A DNA stretch of 64,000 bases from Chitinophagales bacterium (GTDB taxonomy: Bacteria > Bacteroidota > Bacteroidia > Chitinophagales > Chitinophagaceae): assembly GCA_030832085.1 (NCBI GenBank), contig JAURJU010000064.1:1-64000 (forward strand). Direction: 5' to 3'. How positions within the stretch are numbered: position 1 is the first letter of the stretch; every line of letters begins with the position of its first letter. The notes under the pieces are model-generated. The model did no database searches. It was not told the origin of the DNA and worked only from the letters and a program-made list of their open reading frames with translations. Positions 27,159 through 35,204 of the stretch are shown one piece after another. The position numbers and the translations under genes are program-made.

Positions 27159-28358
27159 TTAGAATATGCTTATCGGCTTCATGGAGAGCATCATCGGCAT
27201 CCCATCCCTGATGACCAAAAAACGCAGTTTTTGACCAAGCGTTTGCATGATCGTTTTGTAGACCTGGATGTTGTTGCTGGTATTGTTGTTGATGGCAACA
27301 ACCACGTCATCCCTTTTGAAGCCGGCCTTTTCAGCAGGCGACCCGGACACTACATCGTCTACAATGATCCTGTTATCGATAAAATAGATCGAAAGACCAC
27401 TGTAGGCATAATCAAAGACGTCCTTGAAATGAACATTTGGAAGGATATGAACCTGCTGCTTCGCATAGTTAAAAGTGATATTGAACCTGCGCAGGATATC
27501 GTTGCCCAACAGTCCGCCCACGTAAGGATAGTTGGTCACATTGTATTCATCCTTGAAAAGAAAGGTTGGCACATGCCTGAAGCGGTAAGGACCCACCCTG
27601 ACCTCCTTAACTGTTGTCAGGCGCATGCTCATCTTCCCCCCAACACCTTCGGCCTGTGTAACCACCGGTGGTTTTCTTTTTTTCCTCAACACTGCGCTGT
27701 CGTTGATATAGCTTTCAGAAAGCAGGAAATTCAACCCAGCACCGGTGTCCAAATAAAACCGCTGCACAAATTTTCGGCTGTCAGTGAACTGAAGCGACTG
27801 CATGGGGAGGCCTGTGAACATGGGAGTCAACACCACCCCTGAAGAAGGATAACTATATTCTCCCTTTGAAAAAACATTGATCTGGAGAAAATCATAATTG
27901 ATGTTGACAATATACCTGCTGAAAAAACTGTACCCGATGATGCCGTCAATCTTTATGCCATACACACTGGTCAGGATAGAATAATCGTTGACATGAAAAT
28001 TCAGGCTATCCACTTGCAGACCCGGAAGTTTCAAACTTGCATTGTTGTAAAAAGAGACCTTTCGAATACCACCAATCCCCTTAATGGTTCTCTCTGAAGG
28101 ACTAACTGGAATGGCGAGCTCCTCTACAGTGGAAGAATCCAGCGAAATGCCGCCACTTCCTGTATCAAGGATAAAATTGAGGCTGTCAGGATAATGATTG
28201 ACCGCCGCTTTCACCAAAACAACCCCTCCGTTCAACATCACGAAAGAAAATGAGCTGATGAAGCGGGAGGGCGGTTCAACAAACAACTCTTGTGATTGCA
28301 GTTGCACAGGGCATGAGGCCAACAGTGTCAAAACAAATATGAAATTGATCCGCCTCAT
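27159..28358 (-). CDS. Exported retropepsin-like aspartyl protease with C-terminal PDZ domain
   Basis: 399 residues. After a signal sequence (MRRINFIFVLTLLASCPVQLQS, possibly a lipoprotein Cys at 16) come two aspartyl protease half-domains. The active-site motifs are D65TGS in NFILDTGSGG and DTGA around residue 205 in FYLDTGAGLNFLL. A PDZ domain (about 310-395) begins DVVSGSPAEKAGFKRDDVVVAINN. It is the first gene of the minus-strand run and diverges from mqnC with only 44 bases between the starts. Confidence 0.88.
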   Translation of the reverse strand: MRRINFIFVLTLLASCPVQLQSQELFVEPPSRFISSFSFVMLNGGVVLVKAAVNHYPDSLNFILDTGSGGISLDSSTVEELAIPVSPSERTIKGIGGIRKVSFYNNASLKLPGLQVDSLNFHVNDYSILTSVYGIKIDGIIGYSFFSRYIVNINYDFLQINVFSKGEYSYPSSGVVLTPMFTGLPMQSLQFTDSRKFVQRFYLDTGAGLNFLLSESYINDSAVLRKKRKPPVVTQAEGVGGKMSMRLTTVKEVRVGPYRFRHVPTFLFKDEYNVTNYPYVGGLLGNDILRRFNITFNYAKQQVHILPNVHFKDVFDYAYSGLSIYFIDNRIIVDDVVSGSPAEKAGFKRDDVVVAINNNTSNNIQVYKTIMQTLGQKLRFLVIRDGMPMMLSMKPISIF

Positions 28359-28386
28359 TTAGTCCGAATTTAAACCATTGTTGCCC

Positions 28387-28394
28387 TAACTTTG
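28387..28394 (+). promoter_or_regulatory. -7 promoter element of mqnC
   Basis: TAACTTTG, a full match to TAnnTTTG, ends 8 bases before the first ATG of mqnC (28403). Transcription would start at or just before that ATG, so the message would be leaderless or begin at the downstream ATG at 28415 with a leader of about a dozen bases. No good -33 box is visible. Confidence 0.4.
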
Positions 28395-28402
28395 TTGCCT
28401 TG

Positions 28403-29542
28403 ATGATGAATTACATGAATGATCTCAATGGATTGTACGAAAAAGCACTGAACCTGGAGTTCCTTAGCGCTGAAGAGGGACTTTTCCTGTTCAAGGAAGC
28501 GCCACTGACCAACCTGATGCATGTGGCGGACGAACTCAGAAAGAAGCAGGTGCCACATGGAAAAGTAAGCTGGCAGATCGACCGCAACGTGAATACCACC
28601 AACGTGTGCATCGCGAATTGCAAGTTCTGCAATTTCTACCGCATCCCAGGACATGCAGAGGCTTATATCACCACCATGGACACCTACCGGGAAAAAATCC
28701 GCGAAACCCTCAAGTGGGGCGGGGATCAATTGCTGCTGCAAGGTGGCCACCATCCTGATCTTGGGCTAAAATACTATACCGATACCTTCAGCGCCATCAA
28801 GGCTGAGTTCCCAGAAATAAGGTTGCATACCCTCGGGCCACCTGAGGTAGCGCATATTGCCAAACTTGAAAAAATGACCCACCGTGAAGTGTTGTCCGCA
28901 TTGAAAGCGGCTGGCATGGACTCCCTGCCTGGTGCAGGTGCAGAGATCCTGGTGGACAGGGTCAGAAGATTGGTCAGCAATGGGAAATGCGGCGCACAGG
29001 AATGGTTGGATGTGATGGCAGAAGCCCATCAGCTCAACATCACCACATCTGCCACCATGATGTTTGGGCATGTTGAAACACTGGAAGAGCGCTTTGAGCA
29101 CCTGATCAAAATCCGTGAGGTTCAGTCGAGAAAGCCTGAAACAGCAAATGGATTCCTGGCCTTCATTCCATGGACATTCCAGGATGTTGATACCCTTTTG
29201 ACCAAGATCCGTGGGGTACAAAACCTCACCACAGGAGAGGAATACATCAGGATGGTTTCCATCAGCCGCATCATGTTGCCGAATGTCAAGAACATCCAGG
29301 CTTCCTGGCTTACTGTGGGCAAAAAAATTGCCCAAACCTGCTTACACGCTGGTGCCAATGATTTCGGAAGCATCATGTTGGAAGAAAACGTGGTCAGTGC
29401 TGCAGGGGCTCCGCACCGGTTCACGTATAAATCCATGCAGGATGCTATCCGCGAAGCAGGATTTGAACCACAGCTCCGCAACCAGGAGTACCAATGGCGC
29501 GAAATGCCTTCCAATATTGAAGAACAGGTGATCAATTATTAG
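28403..29542 (+). CDS. mqnC: Cyclic dehypoxanthinyl futalosine synthase (MqnC), radical SAM
   Basis: This 379-residue enzyme closes the ring of dehypoxanthine futalosine in the futalosine pathway to menaquinone. The radical SAM cluster motif CIANCKFC lies about residues 69-76 in the family context DRNVNTTNVC. Also typical are LLLQGGHHPDLGLKYY, GLPPEV-like GPPEVAH, and the C-terminal NIQASWLTVG and GANDFGSIMLEENVVSAAGA blocks, which separate MqnC from the related MqnE. Three ATGs (28403, 28406, 28415) are possible starts. The other mqn genes are not in this window. Menaquinone is the substrate of the respiratory complex at the window start. Confidence 0.92.
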   Translation: MMNYMNDLNGLYEKALNLEFLSAEEGLFLFKEAPLTNLMHVADELRKKQVPHGKVSWQIDRNVNTTNVCIANCKFCNFYRIPGHAEAYITTMDTYREKIRETLKWGGDQLLLQGGHHPDLGLKYYTDTFSAIKAEFPEIRLHTLGPPEVAHIAKLEKMTHREVLSALKAAGMDSLPGAGAEILVDRVRRLVSNGKCGAQEWLDVMAEAHQLNITTSATMMFGHVETLEERFEHLIKIREVQSRKPETANGFLAFIPWTFQDVDTLLTKIRGVQNLTTGEEYIRMVSISRIMLPNVKNIQASWLTVGKKIAQTCLHAGANDFGSIMLEENVVSAAGAPHRFTYKSMQDAIREAGFEPQLRNQEYQWREMPSNIEEQVINY

Positions 29543-29574
29543 TACAATGGTCGTAAGTTGTAGGCATAAACAAC

Positions 29575-30264
29575 ATGCTTCCTCCAAGGATATACAACAT
29601 ACAAGATTGTGCCATCACCATTGAGTTCTCCCAGGAAATCAATGAGGCAACAAACATGCGCGTCATTGCCTTGCAGCATGCCATTGAGTCCAGTCCCATC
29701 AAGGGTTTCATTGAGGCGGTACCTGCATATGGCAGCTTGACGGTATATTTCACTGAAGAGGTTTCTGTGGCAGCAGTTCGTTCTTGGCTTTCCAAATGGA
29801 TTGACGATGTTCCCAACAACAATCATTCGATGCTCCCCATGGAACATAGCAAACAGGTTACCATACCTGTCTGCTATGACACTTTGCTCGGCCTGGATCT
29901 TCCATGGGTTGCAGACCACTTGAACATGTCCATGGAAAACATCATTGCATTGCATGCTTCCATAGTATACCGGGTTTACATGATTGGCTTTGTTCCGGGA
30001 TTTCCTTATTTGGGAACATTGCCCAATGCCTTGGAGGTGCCCAGAAAACAAACCCCTTCCATGAAAACTCCTGCAGGAAGCGTGGCCATCGCTGGAAAAC
30101 AAACAGGAATATATCCGGCTGAAGTGCCCGGCGGTTGGCAAGTGATTGGAAGAACACCCCTGAAGATGTTCGATCCATCTGCATCACCCTGCAGTTTTTT
30201 GAATGCCGGAGACACGGTTCAATTCAAGCCCATCACCATGGAAGCATTCAACCAATATTCATGA
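29575..30264 (+). CDS. pxpB: 5-oxoprolinase subunit PxpB (KipI family)
   Basis: 229 residues matching the KipI / allophanate hydrolase subunit 1 family, now known as a subunit of the prokaryotic ATP-dependent 5-oxoprolinase PxpABC, which opens pyroglutamate to glutamate. Typical blocks: IYNIQDCAITIEFSQEI at the N-terminus, IPVCYD, and GFVPGFPYLGTLP followed by KQTPSMKTPAGSVAIAGKQTGIYP. It is cytoplasmic. The stop overlaps the pxpC start (ATGA at 30261-30264). It lies 32 bases after mqnC, so the three genes may share a transcript. Confidence 0.92.
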   Translation: MLPPRIYNIQDCAITIEFSQEINEATNMRVIALQHAIESSPIKGFIEAVPAYGSLTVYFTEEVSVAAVRSWLSKWIDDVPNNNHSMLPMEHSKQVTIPVCYDTLLGLDLPWVADHLNMSMENIIALHASIVYRVYMIGFVPGFPYLGTLPNALEVPRKQTPSMKTPAGSVAIAGKQTGIYPAEVPGGWQVIGRTPLKMFDPSASPCSFLNAGDTVQFKPITMEAFNQYS

Positions 30265-31241
30265 GCATCACCATCCTCAAACCCGGCATGATGAGCAGTG
30301 TCCAAGACCTTGGCAGGTGGGGCTCCCAGCAGTTTGGTGTTCCCATCGGTGGTGCAATGGACAAGGTTTCTGCAACAATGGCCAATCTCATTTGTGGCAA
30401 TGATGAAAATGAGGCAACGGTTGAAATGACCTTGCATGGCACGTCCTTCATGTTCAACGAAGCAGCCTTTTGTGCAATTGTGGGTGGCGGCTGTCAAGCA
30501 TTTGCAGGCGATGTGGCACTTCCCTTCAATCGATTGCTTTGGATTCCTGCCTTCAGCACCATCAGCACAATTGCAAGTGCGCAGGGTTGCAGGTCATATC
30601 TTGCAGTCAGTGGTGGATTCAACATTAAAAAAGTCATGGGAAGCGCATCAACCTATGTGCCTTCTGGGATTGGAGGCATACATGGAAGGACCCTGGTTGG
30701 TGGAGACCTGTTACCCTTCAAGCGTGAACAGCATGTGCAAGCCGCGTTAACTTTAAAAATGCTTCCCAGCGGAATAGGCATCTCCCACTGGCATACTGCA
30801 AATCGAATTCCAGCTTTACCAGGTGTTACAACAGTACACGCCATCGAAGGGCCTGAGTTTGATCGCTTCCAGGTCAAAGCGCAAAAAAATATTTTCAGCT
30901 CCGTGCTCACCATTTCATCCCGTTCCAACAGGATGGGGTATCGGCTGGATGGAAATAAATTTACACTCGAACAAAAATTCGAAATGGTCTCAACCCCTGT
31001 AACGGCAGGCATTGTGCAAGTTACACACGAAGGCGACCCCATCATCCTGATGGCAGATGCACAAACCACTGGAGGATATCCACGCATTGCAAGGGTCTGT
31101 ACTGCAGATATCCCATTGCTGGCACAAATGCGACCAGGGCAAATGATTCAGTTCAGTGCAATTGGGGAAGAGGAAAGCCTGCTTCGTTACAAGAAAATCC
31201 TTGAAGGCTTGATGATGTTGAAAACAGGATTGAAAAGTTGA
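30261..31241 (+). CDS. pxpC: 5-oxoprolinase subunit PxpC (KipA, biotin-dependent carboxyltransferase family)
   Basis: 326 residues from the ATG at 30261, which overlaps the pxpB stop; a longer frame from 30135 inside pxpB is not credible. The start ILKPGMMSSVQDLGRWG and the GVPIGGAMD segment identify the KipA / allophanate hydrolase subunit 2 family. A later GPEFDRF, SSRSNRMGYRLDG and MADAQTTGGYPRI complete the family pattern. With PxpB and PxpA it forms the 5-oxoprolinase. Unlike the compact operons known elsewhere, pxpA here lies 3.2 kb further on. Confidence 0.93.
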   Translation: MSITILKPGMMSSVQDLGRWGSQQFGVPIGGAMDKVSATMANLICGNDENEATVEMTLHGTSFMFNEAAFCAIVGGGCQAFAGDVALPFNRLLWIPAFSTISTIASAQGCRSYLAVSGGFNIKKVMGSASTYVPSGIGGIHGRTLVGGDLLPFKREQHVQAALTLKMLPSGIGISHWHTANRIPALPGVTTVHAIEGPEFDRFQVKAQKNIFSSVLTISSRSNRMGYRLDGNKFTLEQKFEMVSTPVTAGIVQVTHEGDPIILMADAQTTGGYPRIARVCTADIPLLAQMRPGQMIQFSAIGEEESLLRYKKILEGLMMLKTGLKS

Positions 31242-31314
31242 ATGCGTTGTTGGGATGAAATATAGGTTTTCATCACATGGTGCCGCATCGATTTAAAGCA
31301 ACTGACCTTCATCT

Positions 31315-32031
31315 TTATTTCGCCTCTTCCCTGATATACTTTGCCCTTTCCCTTGAGTCTGGATGTGTGCTGATCCAGGAAAGGTTGCCCAATGCACCAT
31401 CTTTTTCCCCAAGACGATACAGAAAATCTGCAAAGCCGTTTGCACTGATGCCCGTTTTTTTGAGGTACTCAACGGCTTTCACATCAGCATCTTTCTCAAG
31501 TTTTCTGTCATAGGCGGTGGATGACAACATGCCCAATACCTGTTTGATGGCCTCGCCTCCTGCCTCTCCGGTCGTGAGGTTGATCAAGACGGTATAGCCC
31601 AATTGCTTGAGCAATTTTTTCATGACATGTGACAGTTCCATGTGTGCAATTTCATGTGCCAGCACACCGCTGAGTTCATCATTGTTTTTTACTGCATTGA
31701 TCAACCCGGTATGCACCACCAGATGGTTGTCGGGCATCGCGAATGCGTTGACTTCATTGTCGCCCATGATATGCACTTTGATTTTTTTTCTGTTGATGCC
31801 ATTGCTTTTGCACAATGCAGTAACCAAACTGTCTACGCGGTTGTATTCGCTTCCCGCTTCAACAGATTGCTCCTTCATCCCCTCCCATACGATATCACCA
31901 ACTTTTTTCTCCAATGCATCCGACATTTTTTCAATGCGAAACAACTTCATCCAATCCACACGGCTGACCAGCAGGTACACGCCCGTGATCAGGAGCAGGA
32001 GAACAATTGCCTGTACAAGTGTTTTTTTCAT
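31315..32031 (-). CDS. M48 family zinc metallopeptidase, membrane-anchored
   Basis: From the ATG at 32031 the protein has 238 residues with one N-terminal membrane helix (about 4-22). The zinc motif HEIAHMELSH follows LSGVLA, and the third ligand region is ADVKAVEYL. The C-terminal STHPDSRERAKYI is typical of the BepA/Oma1-like branch of M48, which degrades misfolded membrane or periplasmic proteins. The frame is open upstream to 32085, but that start lacks the clean anchor. It begins one base after the DUF4870-like gene ends, as the last gene of a four-gene overlapping unit. Confidence 0.9.
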   Translation of the reverse strand: MKKTLVQAIVLLLLITGVYLLVSRVDWMKLFRIEKMSDALEKKVGDIVWEGMKEQSVEAGSEYNRVDSLVTALCKSNGINRKKIKVHIMGDNEVNAFAMPDNHLVVHTGLINAVKNNDELSGVLAHEIAHMELSHVMKKLLKQLGYTVLINLTTGEAGGEAIKQVLGMLSSTAYDRKLEKDADVKAVEYLKKTGISANGFADFLYRLGEKDGALGNLSWISTHPDSRERAKYIREEAK

Positions 32032-32032
32032 A

Positions 32033-32467
32033 TCAGGGTTTGCACATGATTTGGGTGAGAGGACCATAAAAATACCATGAAACATGCATGCCTTTTCTGG
32101 TTTTGATGGCAGCTGAAATGGTCATGGCCAATTCAAGAACATTGAAAACAAAAACAGTTATGATATAGGCCAGGTAAGGATTAGAAACATGTTCATCTTC
32201 CATGACCAAAACCGACACCGTCCACCAGAATCCAGTGCTGTTTACAATGAAAAGGCTGAACTGCGAGAGCAATGCCTGTGTGCAATGCCACCTGACAAAA
32301 TATCCCGACTTTCTGTTGGCAATATAAAATAGCAGTGTGGCCAGCAAATTGATGATGGGCAATGGAAATCCAACCATGATGGCGACGAGCGACATCAGGT
32401 AGCTGTTCGAAGCCTTCTCTGCTTCCGCTTCTTCAGGGTGATATGGAAATGTTGAGGCCATGTTCAT
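32033..32467 (-). CDS. DUF4870-like small membrane protein
   Basis: 144 residues from the ATG at 32467, which overlaps the stop of the DUF2752 gene (ATGA). After an acidic N-terminus come three or four hydrophobic helices: about 23-48, 66-84, and 100-123. A charged YIANRKSGYFVRWHCTQALLSQ segment between the first two helices resembles the DUF4870 pattern, where a conserved loop precedes a helix with Gln/Asn. No function is known. The overlap with neighbours on both sides indicates tight co-expression with DUF2752 and the M48 peptidase. Confidence 0.65.
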   Translation of the reverse strand: MNMASTFPYHPEEAEAEKASNSYLMSLVAIMVGFPLPIINLLATLLFYIANRKSGYFVRWHCTQALLSQFSLFIVNSTGFWWTVSVLVMEDEHVSNPYLAYIITVFVFNVLELAMTISAAIKTRKGMHVSWYFYGPLTQIMCKP

Positions 32468-32877
32468 ACACCTTTGTAAATGTTCCAGCACCAATTGATC
32501 AGGATCAGGAACACCAAGGGCCAGGCCATCTTTTTTTGAATGATGTTCCTTTCAATGGTTGCATAAAAACCATGAAAGCTATTTTTCCCGAGTACAAGAT
32601 CGTAGACCAACCAAAATGGAAAGATGATCAATGCAAGCAGCAGAAAAAACCCCAAGGGATTCCACAAAAAACCCTGCAGAAAGTTTCCATGGAGGAATGC
32701 AAGCATTGACCTTGTTGCACCACAGGATGGACAGGGAAGTCCTGTTGCCTTTTTGAACAAGCAAACGGGGCCAACCCATCCCAACAACCTGTCGTCCAAA
32801 TGCATCATGAGCCAGGAATATCCTGCTGCACAAAAAAGCAGTATCAACAGATAGAGGCTTTTTCTACTGATTCCCAT
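32464..32877 (-). CDS. DUF2752 domain membrane protein
   Basis: 137 residues from the ATG at 32877, which overlaps the TM2 gene stop. The DUF2752 signature is clear: FKKATGLPCPSCGATRSMLAFLHGN after the first helix, with a Cys-x2-Cys-Gly pair and the conserved Arg. Two or three further helices follow. The family's role is unknown; the Cys pair could bind metal or form a disulfide. It often neighbours TM2-domain genes, as here. Confidence 0.88.
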   Translation of the reverse strand: MGISRKSLYLLILLFCAAGYSWLMMHLDDRLLGWVGPVCLFKKATGLPCPSCGATRSMLAFLHGNFLQGFLWNPLGFFLLLALIIFPFWLVYDLVLGKNSFHGFYATIERNIIQKKMAWPLVFLILINWCWNIYKGV

Positions 32878-33215
32878 CAATACAACAACTGCTGAAATTT
32901 GGCAAAATTTTTCTCTCTGGTTGCACCCATGATCAGGAACAAATCTACCAGCGCCCAAATGCCAAGTCCTCCGCAGGTCAGTAATTTTCCGATACCAAGT
33001 CCGGTATCACCAATCATGAAACGATCAATGCCCAACGCTCCCGCAAGGATTGAAACAATGATACTGGTCGTGGGGTCCTTGAACTGTAGGGTTTGGACCA
33101 ATGACCATTTTGAGTCATCCATGGCAAGCAACTGCTCCCTGATGTAGATCAATTGGTTGCTTTCAAAAAACTTTCCATTGCTTAAAATAAACATGTCCAC
33201 CTTGTTCGAATCCAT
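32877..33215 (-). CDS. TM2 domain-containing protein
   Basis: 112 residues from the ATG at 33215. A soluble N-terminal half (about 1-50) is followed by the TM2 hairpin: two hydrophobic segments joined by a short turn, with the characteristic LAGALGIDRFMIGDTGLGIGK block and LVDLF. A TTG 12 codons upstream (33251) is an alternative start. Function is unknown; TM2 proteins often sit in small membrane-protein operons. Its stop overlaps the DUF2752 start. Confidence 0.85.
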   Translation of the reverse strand: MDSNKVDMFILSNGKFFESNQLIYIREQLLAMDDSKWSLVQTLQFKDPTTSIIVSILAGALGIDRFMIGDTGLGIGKLLTCGGLGIWALVDLFLIMGATREKNFAKFQQLLY

Positions 33216-33304
33216 TTGTTTCGTTATTTGTATTGTATGATGTTTGTTCAACCTCCCAGCCTTCGGTTTACCAACATGAGGTTGGCTGGCTAGTTAAGCC
33301 TTTG

Positions 33305-34411
33305 CTATGCCCTCGTCAACTTAATTGGTGTCGTCCTGTCTGCATTCCACTGACACACATAGATGCTTTGGTCATCATCGATACAAACATCGTGTCCGTG
33401 TTTGAAAACCCTTGATTCGTGCTGGAATGTTTGTTGTAAAATTCCGTTTTTAAATACAGGAGCCGTGCCACCCGGGCTGGCCAATACTTTGTAATTGGTA
33501 TCCAGGATGGTAAGGAATCCTGTTGCGTTTTGCTTTTTGCCTTCCGCGTCTTTTGACCAACATACCCCTGCATAAAGGTGCTGCCCGTGAATCACAGGCC
33601 TGCATACATACATACCGGGCGTATCAATGCGCTTGATGAATTTGCCATCCAGCGTAAACACCTTGAAACAACATTCCTCCCTTGAAGTGCAAATCAAAAC
33701 AGGATTGTTTTTGTCTCGGTTGTCCACCACAACACCATGCGCACAATAGAGGTTGTGTTCTTTGTTTTCGTTGTTGCGTCCGCCAAACTTCCTGATGAAC
33801 CTGCCCCTGCTGTCAAATTGGATGATATAATCAGATCCGTATCCATCGGCCACATAAATATCTCCATTGGGAGCAACTGCAGTTTCTGTTGGACGGTATG
33901 CTTCCTCATCCTTGTAGGCTCCGATGGTATGGGGCTGTGCCAGTGAAAAAACAATCCTTCCCTTGAGGTCAGTCTTTACGACATTTCCAGGCTGTGCTTT
34001 TGATTTGCCAGAAAGATCCTTGTAAAAACCATTGTCCACAATCAATAGAAAATCCTCATCGTTTTCCTTGCTGATGGTAAGCCCATGCCCTGCAGGGAAT
34101 GAGGTTCCCCATGCATCCAGCAACTGACCCGACTTGTCAAAAACAAGGATGTTGTTGTGGATGTCATCGCCAATCATGATGAGACGACCCTTGCTGTCCT
34201 GTACCATTTCATGGCAGTTGATTACCGGGTGGGTGCTGGCACTGATTTTGGCCCATCCCTTGTCCACCTTGTACGTGAATCCATTGTGTCCGATGATCAA
34301 CTCTTCGGGTTGCCTGTTCTTGTCAACAATAGAAAAGGCAAATGACTTACTGGCCAGCAATCCTGCGGATGCAAATGCTGTTGACCTGAGGAAGGTTCTT
34401 CTATTTTTCAT
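33305..34411 (-). CDS. Exported NHL/six-bladed beta-propeller protein
   Basis: 368 residues with a twin-arginine-like signal (MKNRRTFLRSTAFASAGLLAS). The body is a series of NHL-type blades: MIGDDIHNNILVFDKSGQLLDAWG, AVAPNGDIYVADGYGSDYIIQFD, HGVVVDNRDKN and DVCIDDDQSIYVCQWN. This resembles the peptidyl-alpha-hydroxyglycine lyase-like branch of NHL proteins, but catalytic residues cannot be assigned by eye. Exported propellers of this kind often bind sugars or peptides. It diverges from pxpA by 52 bases and is separated from the TM2 gene by about 90 bases. Confidence 0.8.
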   Translation of the reverse strand: MKNRRTFLRSTAFASAGLLASKSFAFSIVDKNRQPEELIIGHNGFTYKVDKGWAKISASTHPVINCHEMVQDSKGRLIMIGDDIHNNILVFDKSGQLLDAWGTSFPAGHGLTISKENDEDFLLIVDNGFYKDLSGKSKAQPGNVVKTDLKGRIVFSLAQPHTIGAYKDEEAYRPTETAVAPNGDIYVADGYGSDYIIQFDSRGRFIRKFGGRNNENKEHNLYCAHGVVVDNRDKNNPVLICTSREECCFKVFTLDGKFIKRIDTPGMYVCRPVIHGQHLYAGVCWSKDAEGKKQNATGFLTILDTNYKVLASPGGTAPVFKNGILQQTFQHESRVFKHGHDVCIDDDQSIYVCQWNADRTTPIKLTRA

Positions 34412-34451
34412 TCGATGAATTTAGGTAAAAAAAGGGAATTGTTATTTGAAC

Positions 34452-34459
34452 TACATTTG
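34452..34459 (+). promoter_or_regulatory. -7 promoter element of pxpA
   Basis: TACATTTG, a full match to TAnnTTTG, ends only four bases before the pxpA ATG at 34464. If used, transcription would begin on or next to the ATG, giving a leaderless message. No TTG lies at the usual distance upstream, so this is a candidate only. Confidence 0.35.
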
Positions 34460-34463
34460 AAAT

Positions 34464-35204
34464 ATGCTTGGGAAAATTGACCTCAACTGCGATATGGGCG
34501 AAGGCTTTGCAAATGATGCACTGATCATGCCCTTGATCAGTTCAGCCAACATTGCCTGTGGATTTCATGCCGGTGGAGGAGCGCTGATGCACCAAACCAT
34601 TCGCCTGGCCATGCAGCACCATGTTGCCATCGGCGCACATCCTTCCTTCAACGACCGGGAAGGCTTTGGGAGAAGAATATTACAATTGCCGACCACAGCA
34701 ATTCATAGGATGGTCAGCGATCAAATCGACCTGATGATGAAAGCAACTGCAGCTGAAGGGGGAAAACTTTCTCATGTCAAGCCACATGGTGCACTCTACA
34801 ACATGGCGGCAAACGAACTGCCGGTGGCCGATGCCATTTCCAGGGCAATACAAGAGATCGATGATACCCTGATTGTTTACGGATTGCCAGATAGTGCCTC
34901 CGAATCATCCGCAAAAGCACACGGGTTGCGGTTTTACAAAGAAGTTTTTTCTGACAGGACTTATACAAATGAAGGAAAACTGACACCACGCGAGGAACCC
35001 CATGCCATGATTGAAACAGCTGTGCAAAGCCTTGAGCAGGTCCTGAAGGTCATCCTCCACGAAACCATAAAGTCCACCGGCGGACATGAAATTTCAGTGA
35101 AGGCAGATACCATTTGCATCCATGGGGATGGAGAACATGCCCTGGCATTTGCGCAGCTGATCAATACAACCCTGGTTAAACATGGCATAGCCATCAAACA
35201 ATGA
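34464..35204 (+). CDS. pxpA: 5-oxoprolinase subunit PxpA (LamB/YcsF family)
   Basis: 246 residues, cytoplasmic. The N-terminus IDLNCDMGEGFAND, then SSANIACGFHAGGG and AIGAHPSFNDREGFGRR, are LamB/YcsF hallmarks; the His and Asp residues form the putative active site of the 5-oxoprolinase catalytic subunit. Later blocks HVKPHGALYN and ADTICIHGDGEHA also fit. The stop overlaps the ATG of the Nramp-fold transporter. pxpB and pxpC lie upstream on the same strand, beyond a five-gene block on the other strand. Confidence 0.94.
   Translation: MLGKIDLNCDMGEGFANDALIMPLISSANIACGFHAGGGALMHQTIRLAMQHHVAIGAHPSFNDREGFGRRILQLPTTAIHRMVSDQIDLMMKATAAEGGKLSHVKPHGALYNMAANELPVADAISRAIQEIDDTLIVYGLPDSASESSAKAHGLRFYKEVFSDRTYTNEGKLTPREEPHAMIETAVQSLEQVLKVILHETIKSTGGHEISVKADTICIHGDGEHALAFAQLINTTLVKHGIAIKQ

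Noticed and set aside
26685-27842. Open plus-strand frame of 385 codons opposite the M16 and aspartyl protease genes
   Set aside because: It spans parts of two well-supported genes on the other strand and crosses their boundary; no family resemblance.
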